Shown: positions 13,112 through 29,044, counted from the stretch's first letter. The stretch is 64,000 bases of DNA from Eulemur rufifrons (GCF_041146395.1 NC_090999.1:64547001-64611000); one strand, 5' to 3'. Notes: generated by a model not told the origin, from the sequence alone. Translations and numbers: made by a program.

Positions 13112-13351
13112 TTAGGTTGGTATAAAAGTAATTGCAGTTTTAGCATTGTTGAAATTTGCCATTTGATATTGGAATACATTCTTATAAAGCATAGATTTTT
13201 AAGCCACAGGAACAAACAAACATATTTCTCATTGCCAAAAATGTGTTGATTGTAATGGTTCCTATTTTGATTAATAAAGATGTGTTTGAGCCTAGTTATA
13301 ATGATTTAAAATTCAAAGTCCAGAACTGCAATTACTTTTGCACCAACCTAA
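13112..13351 (+). mobile_element. Hsmar1-like mariner, internally deleted copy
   Basis: The element starts TTAGGTTGGTATAAAAGTAA and ends TACTTTTGCACCAACCTAA. These are mariner terminal inverted repeats of the Hsmar1/MADE1 type, and TA dinucleotides lie directly outside both ends (13110-13111 and 13352-13353). At 240 bp it is longer than the 80-bp MADE1 MITE. It keeps about 75-80 bp of the Hsmar1 5' region, then jumps near 13190 to the 3' region, including AAAAATGTGTTGATTGTAA and GATTAATAAAGATGTGTTT. The transposase gene is absent, so it cannot move itself. Confidence 0.88.
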
Positions 13352-14139
13352 TATTATAAAAGGCTTAGAAATGGTTACAATGTAGAACAATCTTCCAACT
13401 TTTGAAAGTTTACATTTTAAATCTATCCACATTATTCTGCAGGTATTTTATGTAGGTTATAGAGAAAAATCACTGTGCCCAATGTAAAGGTAAACCACTG
13501 TAAACTAATTTTAGCAACAATAAACCAATGCAGCACATATATGCATTCTCAAGAGCTCTTCTTTAAAGCCCTTTATGAGGCTGAGGAGGATGAGTAGAGA
13601 ACCAAAGTGGAAACTTTGGATCTCAACGTTTCATTGGGTAATTGTGCTAAGTCGTTGAAAACTTTCTTCCCAAAGGCAGTGAGAGTTAATAAAACTGATT
13701 CAGAAAACAAAAGTAAGCCCAATGCCCTATCAAGAATCCAAGTGTACGATACTTGTTGGGGTATATTACTATTAATATAATATTAAATGGGGCACTTTTG
13801 AGAATATCTTCCTCATTTATAAGCCTGTTTTGGGATTGTCTTAAAGACCAGCTGAGGTAATTTATGCTTTGATGTTTTCATTTACCCAGCTGAAGACTGT
13901 TGGATCTACTTTGAAGACATGAGCCTGCAATGATCGTTACCAAGTCTATTTCTCATAGGGTACATTGGCCTTTGAAACGCCCACGTTAGATCCCTAACTT
14001 AATTATTTTTGGTATTTCTATCTTTTGTAGTGATCTTTTTTAATGAGTATTTTCATTCTCGTTTTCCCACAAGACTAAATTTTCTCAAAAAATTTAGCCT
14101 AATAGAAAAAATAAATAAATAAATGAAGAGAAATAACAT

Positions 14140-14300
14140 GGCCCATGAGTCAGGAGATCTGATTTCTTGTTCTGTGTGCAACTTAATTGGTGGACAATCT
14201 TAGCAAGTCTCCTAACATCTCCAGCCTTGGTTTACTCAGCAATAACATGAGGATACTGACTATTTCATCTTTGCCTATCTATCTAAAATGATAAGACTGT
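14140..14300 (+). mobile_element. MIR SINE fragment
   Basis: CATGAGTCAGGAGATCTGAT, CTCCTAACATCTCCAGCC and TAACATGAGGATACTGACTA follow the MIR core in order, at high divergence. Confidence 0.6.
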
Positions 14301-16314
14301 GATATTTTATGCATAGGCTATATACTAAGATCATTAACAGTGATTCAGCAGGAGGAAACTATACCAGTGAGGTTTATAAATAATGTACTCCTCTTGATTT
14401 GGGATAGGTTAATTATATTTACTGAAGCATAATTCTATAGTGGTAAAATGCAAATATTGTGGGATTATGATTATGTGTTTCAGCTATATTTCTTTTAAGC
14501 ATATTATATTTTCAAGTTAAATAAAAGTCATTTGTTATGAATTAATACATTGTATTTTCTTATCAGGGCTTTTTAAATAACCATGATTGCTAACAGAAGA
14601 AAAAAAAAAAAACTTTTGGAAAGAGCTAAATGGGAGAGAAAAGACAAAGGTAAAGACTCTCATGACCACTGCAGGTCTCAGATTCCAGAGAATATTTGAG
14701 ATCCAGACAATAACTGTTAATGTTTATGGAGAAACCACTAGTACAAAGGCCAACTCATTTGAAGTTCTGCCCCTTTGAGCCTCCCACATAATTCAGGCTC
14801 TATGCATATGCATAATACCTGTTTTTAGAGACTCTTTTGACCTTGTGGAGAAGGGTTTGCTCCAGGTATACAGGAAGAGAGGACAAATTAGGAGGAGCAA
14901 ACAACTATTCTACTTTCTCTTGCCAGCAGCCCATTGATATCTTCTAGGTTATTTTCAGTACAGTTTTGTGCTGAATGGTTCAAGAACTTAAGCATTGAAG
15001 GATAAATAGCGGTTGGAGCCTGAGTGTCGCTGATTCTTTGTAATCTTATGAGAGAATACTGCTCTTTCTTCCCCAGAAACAACTTACAATTGCAGAGAGT
15101 GGCGGGGCTTTCGAAGTTTTTTTTCTTTGAATTCAATAAAGACTATATCAGAAGCATAGGCAGCTTCTAATTTAGTCTTTTTATCTATAAATCTGTCCCT
15201 CCTTTGGGAAAACAGGGAGCAATGAGGGAATGCATGGAAACTAGGAGATAACATTTTAAATGAAGATAATTATTACAGAAACTTTAAGTAATAGTTTTAG
15301 ATTTTTGAAATCATTACATAAAGTTATCTATTGCTATTTTGCAGGGATAATGACCAAGAGAAGATGAAACATAATGACTTTAAAACAGCTAAATTGATAT
15401 TCAAATAATATCTAGAGGATAGTCAAAAAATCCAGAAGGAAAGAAACCATGATTTTGAGCCATATAGATCTTTTCTATGGAGCCTAGGAAATATTTTATG
15501 AAAATGCTGCTCCCATAGCAGTGTACAAGAAAGTTTATAAGGTGAAAGCTAAATGGAAATGATGGAAATGATGTAAATGACTAATGGAAAAATAGGATAA
15601 TGATAATAATTATTGTCTAAGTTCTCATCCTTTGTTTTCCTAAGACATTAAGTTTAGGGACATAAAGGCAGGATATAAAGGATAAAACAATGTAAGAATC
15701 TTTACACTGGCCTGAAGATGGGACAATCCATCAAAACCTCCTGTTCAAATATACAACCTGCACTGTCTTTAACATCCTCTGTAGGTGAAGGCAGAGGCAA
15801 ATACAAATGGGGAAAACATATTACCCCCCAAGGAATAAAAGGACATGCTTGCCGTATACAGAGAGGCACTATGATCATGATAATAAATGCATATATATTT
15901 GAAGAAAATCGACCAATAGTTTTGTCCGTCAATTTGTTGAATAAATGCACCCAAGCGTAGCAAAATACTTTTCACATTTTGCCAACGTTTTATATGCTAA
16001 CTAGCAAAACATAATCTGTGCTAAATATTAAATTAAATTTTTTATGATAGAACATTCCCTAATAATTAATGTAAAAAAAAGCAAATCCTTTCTCCTCAAC
16101 CTCCTCCTCACCTTGTCCCAAAGTATATTCAATTTGACAGGAACTAATCGCTCGTAATTCCCTTCAGAAGCTTTTATACTGAAAGAATGTCAGGTAAACT
16201 TTTACAAACAACAAATTCAGCAAAACTGATAGCAATAAAAATTCTAAAATATCTTTAAAGGCATATTTAAGTATCTATAAAATACATCTTTTACAAATAG
16301 TAACTTTCTCATAC
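14301..16314. other. Intronic DNA with no recognised element
   Basis: This AT-rich stretch holds short purine- or ATGGAAATG-like repeats around 15555-15590 but no exon or named transposon that I can support. Confidence 0.5.
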
Positions 16315-16479
16315 CTGGAATGTTATATAAAAAGTCCCATAAGTTTTCTTCTTCCACGTAGCTCACAAAAATATTTCCAAATATTTGTGGAAAAAAATTG
16401 CAATGGGACAGTACTTTAAAGATGGCTTCCATCAAGCTGGTTCCTTGGTTCAGATTATTTTCTGTATCAGAAACTTGTT
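16315..16479 (-). CDS. KIAA0825: KIAA0825 internal exon (165 nt)
   Basis: The minus-strand acceptor is ACCTTTCAAG and the donor is GTATGAGA, which is acceptable but not strong. Two nucleotides complete the Lys codon from the previous exon. They are followed by 54 codons, starting QVSDTENNLNQG and ending ENLWDFLYNIP. One G is left for the next exon, where it forms Val. The peptide has an acidic/polar start and a hydrophobic, aromatic second half (FGNIFVSY, LWDFLYNIP). An open frame runs on past the donor into the intron to about 16244, but the phase chain shows the coding part ends at 16315. Both ends are phase 1, so the exon can be skipped without a frameshift. Confidence 0.9.
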
Positions 16480-17183
16480 CTTGAAAGGTATGTTCTCGAA
16501 AAGAATCAAGATTTAGTAAGGTAAGTATCAGTGAATGTGATTAAATTCTTATCACTTACCCCACCATAACATTATGAAAATGTATTTGATTAATATTTGC
16601 ATAATAAAAGAAATACCACAGTCTTTCAGATCAATGGTCCATCTAACTCAATATTGTTTCTGAGATACCTGTGGATATTTATGGGGAAAAAAAAATGTGA
16701 GAAGGACCACAATGATATTCCTTCAAAGGGCAATGCTAGTTTCCTTGTATGTCAGAATTCTTCTTTCTCTTAAGGAAAATGTTTTTGTTTCTTTTTCACA
16801 TTTAAAAATCATACACATTCATTCTAAAAATTGTAAAACAAAATCCAGACAACCAAGCAAACTAAAATTATGCCATAGGAAAATTCACATTTATAGTGTT
16901 CTCAGAATTATGCTATCAATTTTATAAATAAATTGATGAATGTTTCTTAAAACCATAGACCTTGTCATTTCAGAGGAAGAGGTTTATCAGTTGGTTCCCT
17001 GATAAAATCATATAAGGAATTCCACAAAAATGGGGCCATTTCAATTGCCCTTTTCAACCCTCTTCTGGCTCCATTATGGCTTCCTCAAAGATTAGTAATC
17101 AGAAGTGTCTGTACTAGTGCATTTATGATTGGATGGAAAAGTAAAATAATAACTTCTATTTGCATAATAAGCATGATATATCT

Positions 17184-17385
17184 AGCATCATAATAAGCAA
17201 AATTATTTATTGAATTAAAGATAACAACTCATATATTGCCTTTCATATTTTAATTATCTTCAATAAATGTAATCTAGAGTATTTTCGAATGAACACATTG
17301 CTTTATTCTTGCTCATTTAGAAGCTCATCAATTTTATGTTTCCTCTTGATAATTTCATTTCTGTGATTTTATTTTCATCATCTAG
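17184..17385 (+). repeat. Left arm of a large inverted repeat
   Basis: This arm pairs with the reverse complement of 18696-18903. Over the inner 160 bp I count nine mismatches and no gaps (about 94% identity). The outer 45 bp is more diverged. Landmarks are CAACTCATAT, TTCATATTTTAATTATCTTC and TTCTTGCTCATTTAGAAGC. The arm matches no repeat family that I know. Confidence 0.93.
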
Positions 17386-17574
17386 AAGAGCTCATTGTTA
17401 TCTGCAAACTAAGAAATAGCAACATAGACTTTATGCAGAAAGCATTTATTGGGTTTGCTTGTTACTATCCATTTTCTTTCTTTTTTAAACAAGTTAATTT
17501 TCCTTTAGCAAGCTATCTTTGCTCCTATCTGTATCCCTTGCCCCCCTCAACACACACATTTAATTTATTTGGGT

Positions 17575-17980
17575 TGAGTGAAGCTGACTCCATCATCTAG
17601 GGTAGGCACATGACCAAGGCCTGGCCAATCAGAGCATGATACCTCCCATCAACAGTGATTAGTTCAGGAATGGGCAGGTAAAATCCTGAGAACCTTCCTC
17701 AGGATTTTTGCTGGAACTATTGGTAAAGCAGTGTTCTCTTTCCACTGGGATTACTAAACTGGTAAGGACTAGGCTGAAAATTGCTGAGGGCCATTTTGGG
17801 GAGAATTTGAATAAGAATGAATTTGATACAGTAAGAAGCAAGAACCCAGAGATGAAAAGAAGATTCCTGATGGATGACCCTGTTTGAGGACCCAGATCCA
17901 TCAATGCATTTATATTTATATCAGCTGGTCTGATAAATTTCCCTTTTGGGTTAAACCAGGCTAATTTGGATTTCTTCACT
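17575..17980 (+). mobile_element. Ancient interspersed repeat, family not assigned
   Basis: The stretch has wording I associate with an old dispersed mammalian repeat: GGCCTGGCCAATCAGAGCA, TGATTAGTTCAGGAATGGGC, TTCTCTTTCCACTGGGATTA and AATTTCCCTTTTGGGTTAA. It may be an LTR, but I cannot name it. It lies in the spacer of the inverted repeat. Confidence 0.45.
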
Positions 17981-18576
17981 TATGATCTAAAGGGTCTTGA
18001 CTTTTCCATCAAGCATAAAATGAACGTTAAATGGCAAACATTCTTAATCTAGGCATTCATAATTTCATTTTTTTAAATCCAAAGAGTCTCTGCAGTTTTC
18101 TTCCTTCCCCTCCTTCCAATTCATCTTGTGTGCAATTATCAGTTATCTTTCATGTCATCCCCATGTTTAATCCTTCCCCTGTTTCTCCACTTTGTTAAAA
18201 GTTCCTTAGCCTGATTGATAATCAAGAGTTTCCACAATCTTTTCCCAAATTATGTTCTAATTCCCAAACATCTGTTTTACCCGGAAGAGTTTATTTGCTG
18301 TTCCTTGTTAAGGTGCCCAACCTTCTCCTTTTCTTTGTCTATGGCATTTCATCAAACTAGAATGTTCTCCTCGAATAAAATTCCCATGATGTAATCAGTC
18401 GATCAATCAACTGATTAATGGACTGCTTACTATGTGTCAGTCATTGCACCAGATGCTGAGGCCTTCGCTTTCCAGGGATTTACTGACTGTGTATACGTGT
18501 GTATGTATGTTTGTTGGGGGAGGGGATGACAGACAAGTAATCATCACAGCGATGTAAGGATAAACAGAGCAGACCA

Positions 18577-18695
18577 TGCATCCTGTTTTTCCTGGGGCAG
18601 TCCTGGTTTATGTCTGTTGTCCTGGAGCAATTAGGAGCAGTAGCCTCTTTCACTCTTAAAAATGTCCCCGTTTGGATGATAAATTATTTGATCAC
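18577..18695 (+). mobile_element. hAT-like DNA element fragment
   Basis: GGGGCAGTCCTGGTTTATG, CACTCTTAAAAATGTCCCCG and a final ATCACC resemble a non-autonomous hAT element that ends GGTCACCC. Its end lies exactly at the inner border of the right inverted-repeat arm. Confidence 0.5.
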
Positions 18696-18903
18696 CTAGA
18701 TCATGAAAATCAAATCACAGAAATGAAATTATCCAGAGGAAACATAAAATTGATAAGCTTCTAAATGAGCAAGAATAAAGAAATGTATTCATTTGAAAAT
18801 ACTCTAGATTATATTTATTGAAGATAATTAAAATATGAAAGGCAAGATATGAGTTGTTGCTATCTTTTAGTTCCATACATACTTTTGCTTATTATGATAC
18901 TTA
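18696..18903 (-). repeat. Right arm of a large inverted repeat
   Basis: This is the reverse-complement partner of 17184-17385, with a 1310-bp spacer between the arms. Both arms lie in the same intron, so the transcript could fold back on itself here. Confidence 0.93.
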
Positions 18904-18989
18904 AGGCACTGTGGACATTCAGAGGATGACGCTTCATATTTTTTGAGGGAACACAGAGATCATGTCTCAGCAAAGTCTTTAAAGTCTTA

Positions 18990-19180
18990 AGTCTTTAAGG
19001 AGGAGTAGGAATTTATCAGCATGGCAAGGTTGAGGCGGGGAGTACTTTCCAGGAAGACAGAAGAGTTGGTGTAATGGTGAGAAGACAGGCAGCTGCTGGT
19101 GTGATGTGGCTAAAGTGAGGGAGATGGGAGGTGAAGCTAGACAATAAGAGAGAATGAGTAGTCTAGAGCTCTCTGAATTG
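18990..19180 (-). mobile_element. L2 LINE fragment
   Basis: The GA-rich wording (CAGGAAGACAGAAGAG, TGTGATGTGGCTAAAGTGAG) resembles reverse-strand L2. Divergence is high and the assignment is tentative. Confidence 0.4.
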
Positions 19181-19539
19181 TGTCGTGGCAACGCAGGTGG
19201 GGAAGAAGGGATGGATAGGAGGAATGGTTAGAACAAAAATATTGACTATTAGTATTTCTACTACTATAGAAATGTGTCAAGATACTTCAATAAAATTTTA
19301 TTTTTTTGTTTTTGTTTCTATTTTCCTCTGTCACAGACTAGTTTATTTCTATTTACTTGCCTCAGGGATTTCTGCTGTTTGAACAGCACAAATAGACTGA
19401 AGTCAGTTGCCCTCCTAGACTTAAACATAAAAAGAAGAAGAAAAGCTAAACCTATTGAATTGTTATTAGCTTGAACTACTTAAAATAGTCATTCTTTATA
19501 GGCCAGAAAAGGTAATATATTGGCAGTACCATATGATTC

Positions 19540-19960
19540 CCAGTGGAATCATAATTGTTTGGGCAGGACGACAGGGATGAGAGAGAGAGAAAGAGAGCGA
19601 GAGGAAATGCTCTGGGCCCAGGGAGAGAAACCTCTGGATCTGCAAGGCAGAACACCTGCATCCGCTCTCTGGCAGTGCTCAGGGAGGCTTGTCTGGGTGA
19701 GGCACAAGGGAAGTTAGATCCCTGACACAGGCTCATGTAAGCCACACCCGACTGCTGCACTTGGAGGGACCACTTGGACAGAGAGAAAGGGTATCTCTGC
19801 AGTAACTAGGGTGGCCAGCTGACTGCTGATCAATAAAGCCTCCCAGGGACCTCTGTATCACCCTGGGGATGAAGGTAGGAGCCCCAAGAATATCTAGGGT
19901 TAAGCGTCCTACAAACCAAATGGGATGGGTCTCAGAATCCTCATAATGTTGATTTGAAGA
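19540..19960. other. GC-richer block, possibly an old LTR
   Basis: The block is richer in G and C than its surroundings and holds a GA run (19578-19602) and an AATAAA followed by GCCTCCCAGGG at about 19833. This could be the end of a retroviral LTR, but I see no clear TG/CA borders or target duplication. Confidence 0.3.
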
Positions 19961-20029
19961 CAATAAATGATTTTGATATTTCTTATACATCTGAATTTAT
20001 GTACTGAGATTTATACAAGCTCCATAAAA

Positions 20030-20235
20030 ATAAAGTACTTACTATATGCCAAGCAGCACATAGGCTGCTTTATGTCTCATTTCATCTTCAAAATACTCTA
20101 TGGAACAGGTGCTGATTATCCCAGTTTTACAGATTACAAAATAAAATTAATAGAAATTAAGTAACTTGTCCCAAGGTCACAAAGACAGTAAGAATTTGTC
20201 TGTGCTGTTTGCATTACACTATAATCCCGAATTCC
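20030..20235 (-). mobile_element. MIR SINE
   Basis: Reverse-strand MIR is clear here: GTACTTACTATATGCCAAGC, ATTATCCCAGTTTTACAGAT, TTAAGTAACTTGTCCCAAGG and TCACAAAGACAGTAAG lie in the expected order. Confidence 0.85.
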
Positions 20236-20599
20236 TCAAAGCCTGCTTTGACATTTTATTGACGGTTGATCTCTGAATGCCAAGCACTCAGTCCAAACCA
20301 GGTATTTGGGACATGGTGATGTATTGCCTTACGGCAAAATTCTTTAATTTCACGTAGCATTCTATTTAATGCATTTTCTCATACATGGTCTCATTGCATC
20401 TCTAGTACTATTCTATGACATGACTTTCTATGGATGTGCATCTTAACTTCAGGTATCTCCCAACAGCACCTGGCACAGTGCTACATGTTTAACGAATGTT
20501 TTACTACTAAAGAAGGGAGTAAGGGAGAAAGAAATAGATCTCTTGAGTATTTTTTGTTAGGTTTTGGTCCGCCTAGAAATTGATTTTTTTGGAATGGCG

Positions 20600-21773
20600 C
20601 TTAATTACCTCCTAGTTACAACATTCCAAGATTTTTCCTCCCAAGCCTCATCCTCCCTATACCCACTATAGCCTTTCTTTACATCTACTCATTTGAAACC
20701 GTCTTCTCTCTTGACTTTCTCATGACTGTGCTCTCTTGGTTTCAGAGTCCCTTTTTGGCATATCTTTTCTGGTAGCTCTTTCTCTCTTATCATCTTACAG
20801 GGGTTGGCAATTTTTTGCTATAAAGGGCCAGATGGTAAATACTGTATGTTGCACAAGCCATTTGGTCTTGTCTCAAACTATTCAACTCTGCCCTGGGAGC
20901 ACAAAAGCAGCCATAGACAATATCTAAATGAAGAGTAAGACTATGCTGGAATAAAACTGTATTAAAAAAAATAAAACCGGCGGGAGGAAGGAGAAGGGCA
21001 TTTGGCTCACGGGGGCTCCCCCAGAACCTTGGCCTTAGCCTTTTTCCAGCCTCACTGCTTTACACTTGGCTTAGCAATTTCCTTATCCTTTGATGTCAAA
21101 GATCCCTTTTATGCAGAAGTTTCCAAATTATCCATCTCTGGCTCTGACCTTTCTCTTTCAGCTCCTTGCTGTGTTCCCCATTTCAATCTAGAATATGACC
21201 ATTTTCTGCTCATCTCCAGGTTCAATGCTTTGGCAATATTTATTCCTTCTTTGAATTGTTAGATGTAATAAATATATCCCCTGCGCTTACCCCCTTTCTG
21301 TCTTGAATCAAATGTTCATTTTTGCCCCTTCTCTGTTTCTAACAGTATGTATACAGTTGAGGTTTTCTTTACCTCTTATTTTAACCAAAACACTTCCCAG
21401 AACATACATGAAATCTAAACGCTGGCTGCCTTTTAAAGTCCTCCATATGCCTTACATAACCAGACTTACTATTTTCTCTTACCCCTAAGATTCCAAGATA
21501 ATTTCTACTTTGAACCTCATTCATCATCTAACAAGGCCTGGCTAGAGAGCTACCCTCAGCAGATTCCAGATGTTTCTAAGGTCTGTGCCCTACACACCTG
21601 TTGAAAACCAATACCTTCACCAAGTGCTTATCCACACATTGTTTTTCCTTAGTTTTTTAATTTCTTACACTATTGGGATATTCTTCTTGTGCTCTCTTTC
21701 ATTCTGATACTCCCTTATTTCTTTAAAGAAGACTCAGATACAGTTTTATTATTTCAACCTGCTTTTTAAGTCC
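20600..21773 (+). mobile_element. L2 LINE, long fragment interrupted by a hAT element
   Basis: Plus-strand L2 wording runs from about 20600 (TGACTTTCTCATGACTGTGC) to the LTR at 21774. It includes ATTATCCATCTCTGGCTCTG, CTTTCTCTTTCAGCTCC and TGGCTGCCTTTTAAAGTCC. The hAT copy at 20798 splits it, so the L2 is older. Confidence 0.65.
20798..21020 (+). mobile_element. hAT-Charlie-type non-autonomous element
   Basis: It opens CAGGGGTTGGCAATTTTTTG and continues AAAGGGCCAGATGGTAAATA, AAAGCAGCCATAGACAATAT and TGGAATAAAACTGTATT. The right end (GGCTCACGGGGGCTCCCCCAG) is diverged. A second fragment of the same family lies at 28118-28193 in the opposite orientation. Confidence 0.75.
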
Positions 21774-22296
21774 TGATGGGGTTCAGGACACACTATCACA
21801 AAGTGTGGCACCTTGGCATTTGAGAAAACAGCAGAAGCAGCAAGGTCTCTCCGACCTTCTCCCTCCCTTTTCCCCTGAAGCAGGCCAAAAAAGAATTCTC
21901 TGACTTTCCTCTAAAGTAGCTCATAAGACCCTCATTCCAGAGGTGCCCTCCCAACACCTGGAGGAAAGTAATGCCCTTATCCCTGAAGACACAGGGACAC
22001 AGAAGAATTTGAACACATAGGCCTTGCAAAGTTCCCTCCAGTTTATTGCCATTAGATCACACCCCCTTTGCCCCATCATACTTCTGCACAACTGTCCACT
22101 CTCCATCAAACCTAAGCATAAAAATACAGAGGTTTCTCTGTTTCTTTGGGTCTTTATTTTCAAAGGCTTTCATGTCATATAGAATTTGTGAAATACATTT
22201 GTGTGCTTTTCTCTTGTTAAGCTATCTTTTATTATAGGTGCCTCAGCCATGAACCTTGTGATGGGTGAAGAAGGATATTATTTCTTCTCCCCTACG
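21774..22296 (+). mobile_element. Solo LTR of a class I (gammaretrovirus-like) endogenous retrovirus
   Basis: The 523-bp element begins TGATGGGGTTCAGG and ends CCCTACG, where CA is expected. A 4-bp duplication, GTCC, flanks it (21770-21773 and 22297-22300), which is the size made by gammaretrovirus-like integrases. No internal retroviral sequence adjoins it. Family not assigned. It shares its 3' 280 bp with the split copy at 23740-28095. Confidence 0.8.
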
Positions 22297-22299
22297 GTC

Positions 22300-23739
22300 C
22301 CTTCCCTTCTCCTCCAAATGTAGATCTAGCCTTTTCCTTTTCCTTTCCTTCTGCCTTCTGGACCAGACATTTGTTTTTCCAATATAAAATCCTTCAGATG
22401 TATCTTTTTGAGGTCTTTAGTAGTGAAAGAGTTAAAAATCAATGAGTTCTAGATCCGCCTAAAGTAGCCATTATTCAAACAAACGTCATCCACTTTGCTT
22501 TCCTCAATCAATAATTTTACCCAATGGGTATTTTCCTATTAGAGCAACATCTAACTGACCCCTGGACTCTCTTACTGTCCTCCTTATTAATATGAGTCAC
22601 ATTTCTGGTGTCTCCCCATTCCTCATTCTCCTTGCAATAAGAAATGACTCATCTGAGGGGTGAGTTTGGGGAGAGGAACTAGACATGCTTGGCTTAGCCC
22701 AGTTTATCTTTTCTCCTTTTGGGGTTTGCCTGACTGCAAGGGGTTGCATTCTGGCCTGACCTCCTCTCTATTGAGGTCTATTAGGGCATGCTCTGCCACT
22801 GTAAGCGTCCTGTGGTTTTCACCTGTCTGGTGGCTTGGGGAGTGTTAAGTGGGGACCTGGGGTGGGGGTTGGAGGGATGGGGAGATCAGCTTAATTCTGG
22901 AGAACAGTGTTGGCAAGCTACGTACTTAAAGCCATATTCTCTGATCCAGGTTTTACCAGTAAAAATACGAGTAAACCTGCTACTTTAAATTTCATTTGCC
23001 TTTTCCTTTAACAAATGTTTTATATTATATATTATGTAAACAAATATAAGATTTGAAAACAGATTGTCTTTTCATAACACTGAAGGGTCCTTTTCACTGA
23101 GATATTATTTTAAACTTCTTTTGAGAATTTGAACTTGCTGATGCTTCCAAAGAAGGGTTGTGTCAGACAAGGAACTCAGCTACCAACCAGTAGCATCTAC
23201 TGCTACTAAAGATATACACACACATGGTGCACTAGCACTGCTTTCCCAGCCTGCTTAATTTTTACTTTCTGCTTTCTATGAGAATGTTGTTAATGACAAG
23301 CTCCTGCTGAGTCATTAAAGTGGGTTTGGCAGCCATGCTCTAGAAGAGTGTGCCAGGAGCTCGGGGACTCTGAAGTAACCAGCCACTAACGACCATCCCT
23401 CACTAAAGGGAAGAGGCTGAAAGCCTCACTTTCAACATAGGTATTACATAAAAAGTACAAGAATAGAAAATATAGCATACAAAATAACTCAAAACCTAAA
23501 GCACCAGGCCAATAAATTAAAATTCTAGAAAAAAAGGTAGAGTGTCACATGAAAATTATTTCAAGGAAACACTAAATTTGAATGTCACAGTCTGGTTCAC
23601 TATGAAAATTCATAAAAATAAAATTGAAACCTGATTTGAAAATTAGTTTAATAATATTGTACTTTGTCATAGAAAAGGCTAACAATAAATAGAAAGACCT
23701 GCCATTTACTTACAAACTTTCCATTACTGATATGATTTG
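22300..23739. other. Intronic DNA between the two LTRs, no named element
   Basis: Apart from a G-rich run at 22851-22882, I recognise nothing here. I see no retroviral coding motifs that would make it the interior of a provirus. Confidence 0.45.
22851..22882 (+). promoter_or_regulatory. Possible G-quadruplex-forming run
   Basis: Five runs of three or more G (851-854, 859-862, 864-868, 873-875, 879-882) are separated by loops of one to four bases. This meets the usual sequence rule for a G-quadruplex on the plus (non-transcribed-product) strand. No function is shown. Confidence 0.45.
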
Positions 23740-23937
23740 ATGTCACATAGAGAGGCCAAGATGAATGTCAACGAACAGGCCTTGCTAAGTTCCCTGCAAT
23801 TTATTACTATTAGATTATACCCTTTTCTCTTCCAATCATACTTCCACATGATTTTCCATAAAAACACACAGTTTTTGCTGTGTCTTTGTGTCTCCATTTC
23901 TGAAGGCTCCTGTGTCACATAAAACTTACATTAAATA

Positions 23938-27962
<4,025 letters not shown>

Positions 27963-28117
27963 ACTTATATTAAATAAATTTGTTATACTTTTCTCTTGTT
28001 AATCTGTTTTTTTTTTTTTTTTTTTTTTTATTAGAGGAGTGTCAGACAAGAGCCTTGCAATGGGTGAACAGAAGATAGTACTTTTTCTCACTTCAGTTCA
28101 GTAGTTGTAATAATGAT

Positions 28118-28193
28118 TGTATGGTCTACAATGCCTACAAAATATTTAATATTTACTATCTGGTCCTTTATAGAAAAAGTTTGCCAGCCTCTG
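28118..28193 (-). mobile_element. hAT-Charlie-type element fragment
   Basis: TATTTACTATCTGGTCC and AGAAAAAGTTTGCCAGCCTC are the reverse complement of the start of the element seen at 20798. Confidence 0.65.
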
Positions 28194-28299
28194 TTCTGGA
28201 ATATTGAAAGAAAGTGTACATATGTTCCAAATATCTATTACTAAATAAGGACATCATCCATCTACTCCCAAATCATGCATAAGTAAAAGTAGGTGTCAG

Positions 28300-28590
28300 C
28301 TTGTCAGAGCAGTCTTTCCTTATCACCCAATCTGTCAATCTCTCTCAGTCACACTGTTTTAGAAAACCACTTCATGGTACTTAATAGTAGCTGAACTTAT
28401 CTAATTTTTGTATTTGTTTACTTTATAAGCTTTGTCCTCCCCACTTCCCCCCCACCCCCAATAGTCAATTCCCTGGAATATAAGCTTTATGAAAGCAATT
28501 TGGCATGTCATGTTTAGCACTGCATTTCCAGCCCAGAACAATGCCTGATACAGAATTGATGCCCACTAAATGTTAGGTGAACAGAGAGCT
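28300..28590 (+). mobile_element. L2 LINE fragment, 3' end
   Basis: GCTTGTCAGAGCAGTCTTTC, TGGAATATAAGCTTTATGA, CCAGAACAATGCCTGATAC and CACTAAATGTTAGGTGAA follow the L2 tail. Confidence 0.65.
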
Positions 28591-28702
28591 TATTTATAAA
28601 ATCGGGTGACAACATTCTCAGAAATTAACTCAGAAGAATATTATTTCTTATTGTGAAGAAGAATCCTCTCCACAAAGTCTCATGTTTTCATTTTAGAATT
28701 CA

Positions 28703-29044
<342 letters not shown>

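Larger units (their letters stand above)
9571..16314 (-). other. Intron between the 16315-16479 and 9346-9570 exons
   Basis: This 6.7-kb intron holds an old LINE fragment (9830-10190), a pyrimidine tract, MIR pieces, the 5'-inverted L1 at 12269-13060 and the mariner copy at 13112-13351. From about 14300 to 16314 I see no named repeat. Confidence 0.8.

Noticed and set aside
16244..16314. Extension of the 16315-16479 exon to a stop in the intron
   Set aside because: The GTATGAGA donor at 16314 gives the right phase for the next exon; reading on would end the protein.
22660..22988. Short open frames in the GC-richer block between the LTRs as retroviral genes
   Set aside because: No gag, pol or env motif is visible, and the nearby LTR has its own target duplication, so it looks solo.
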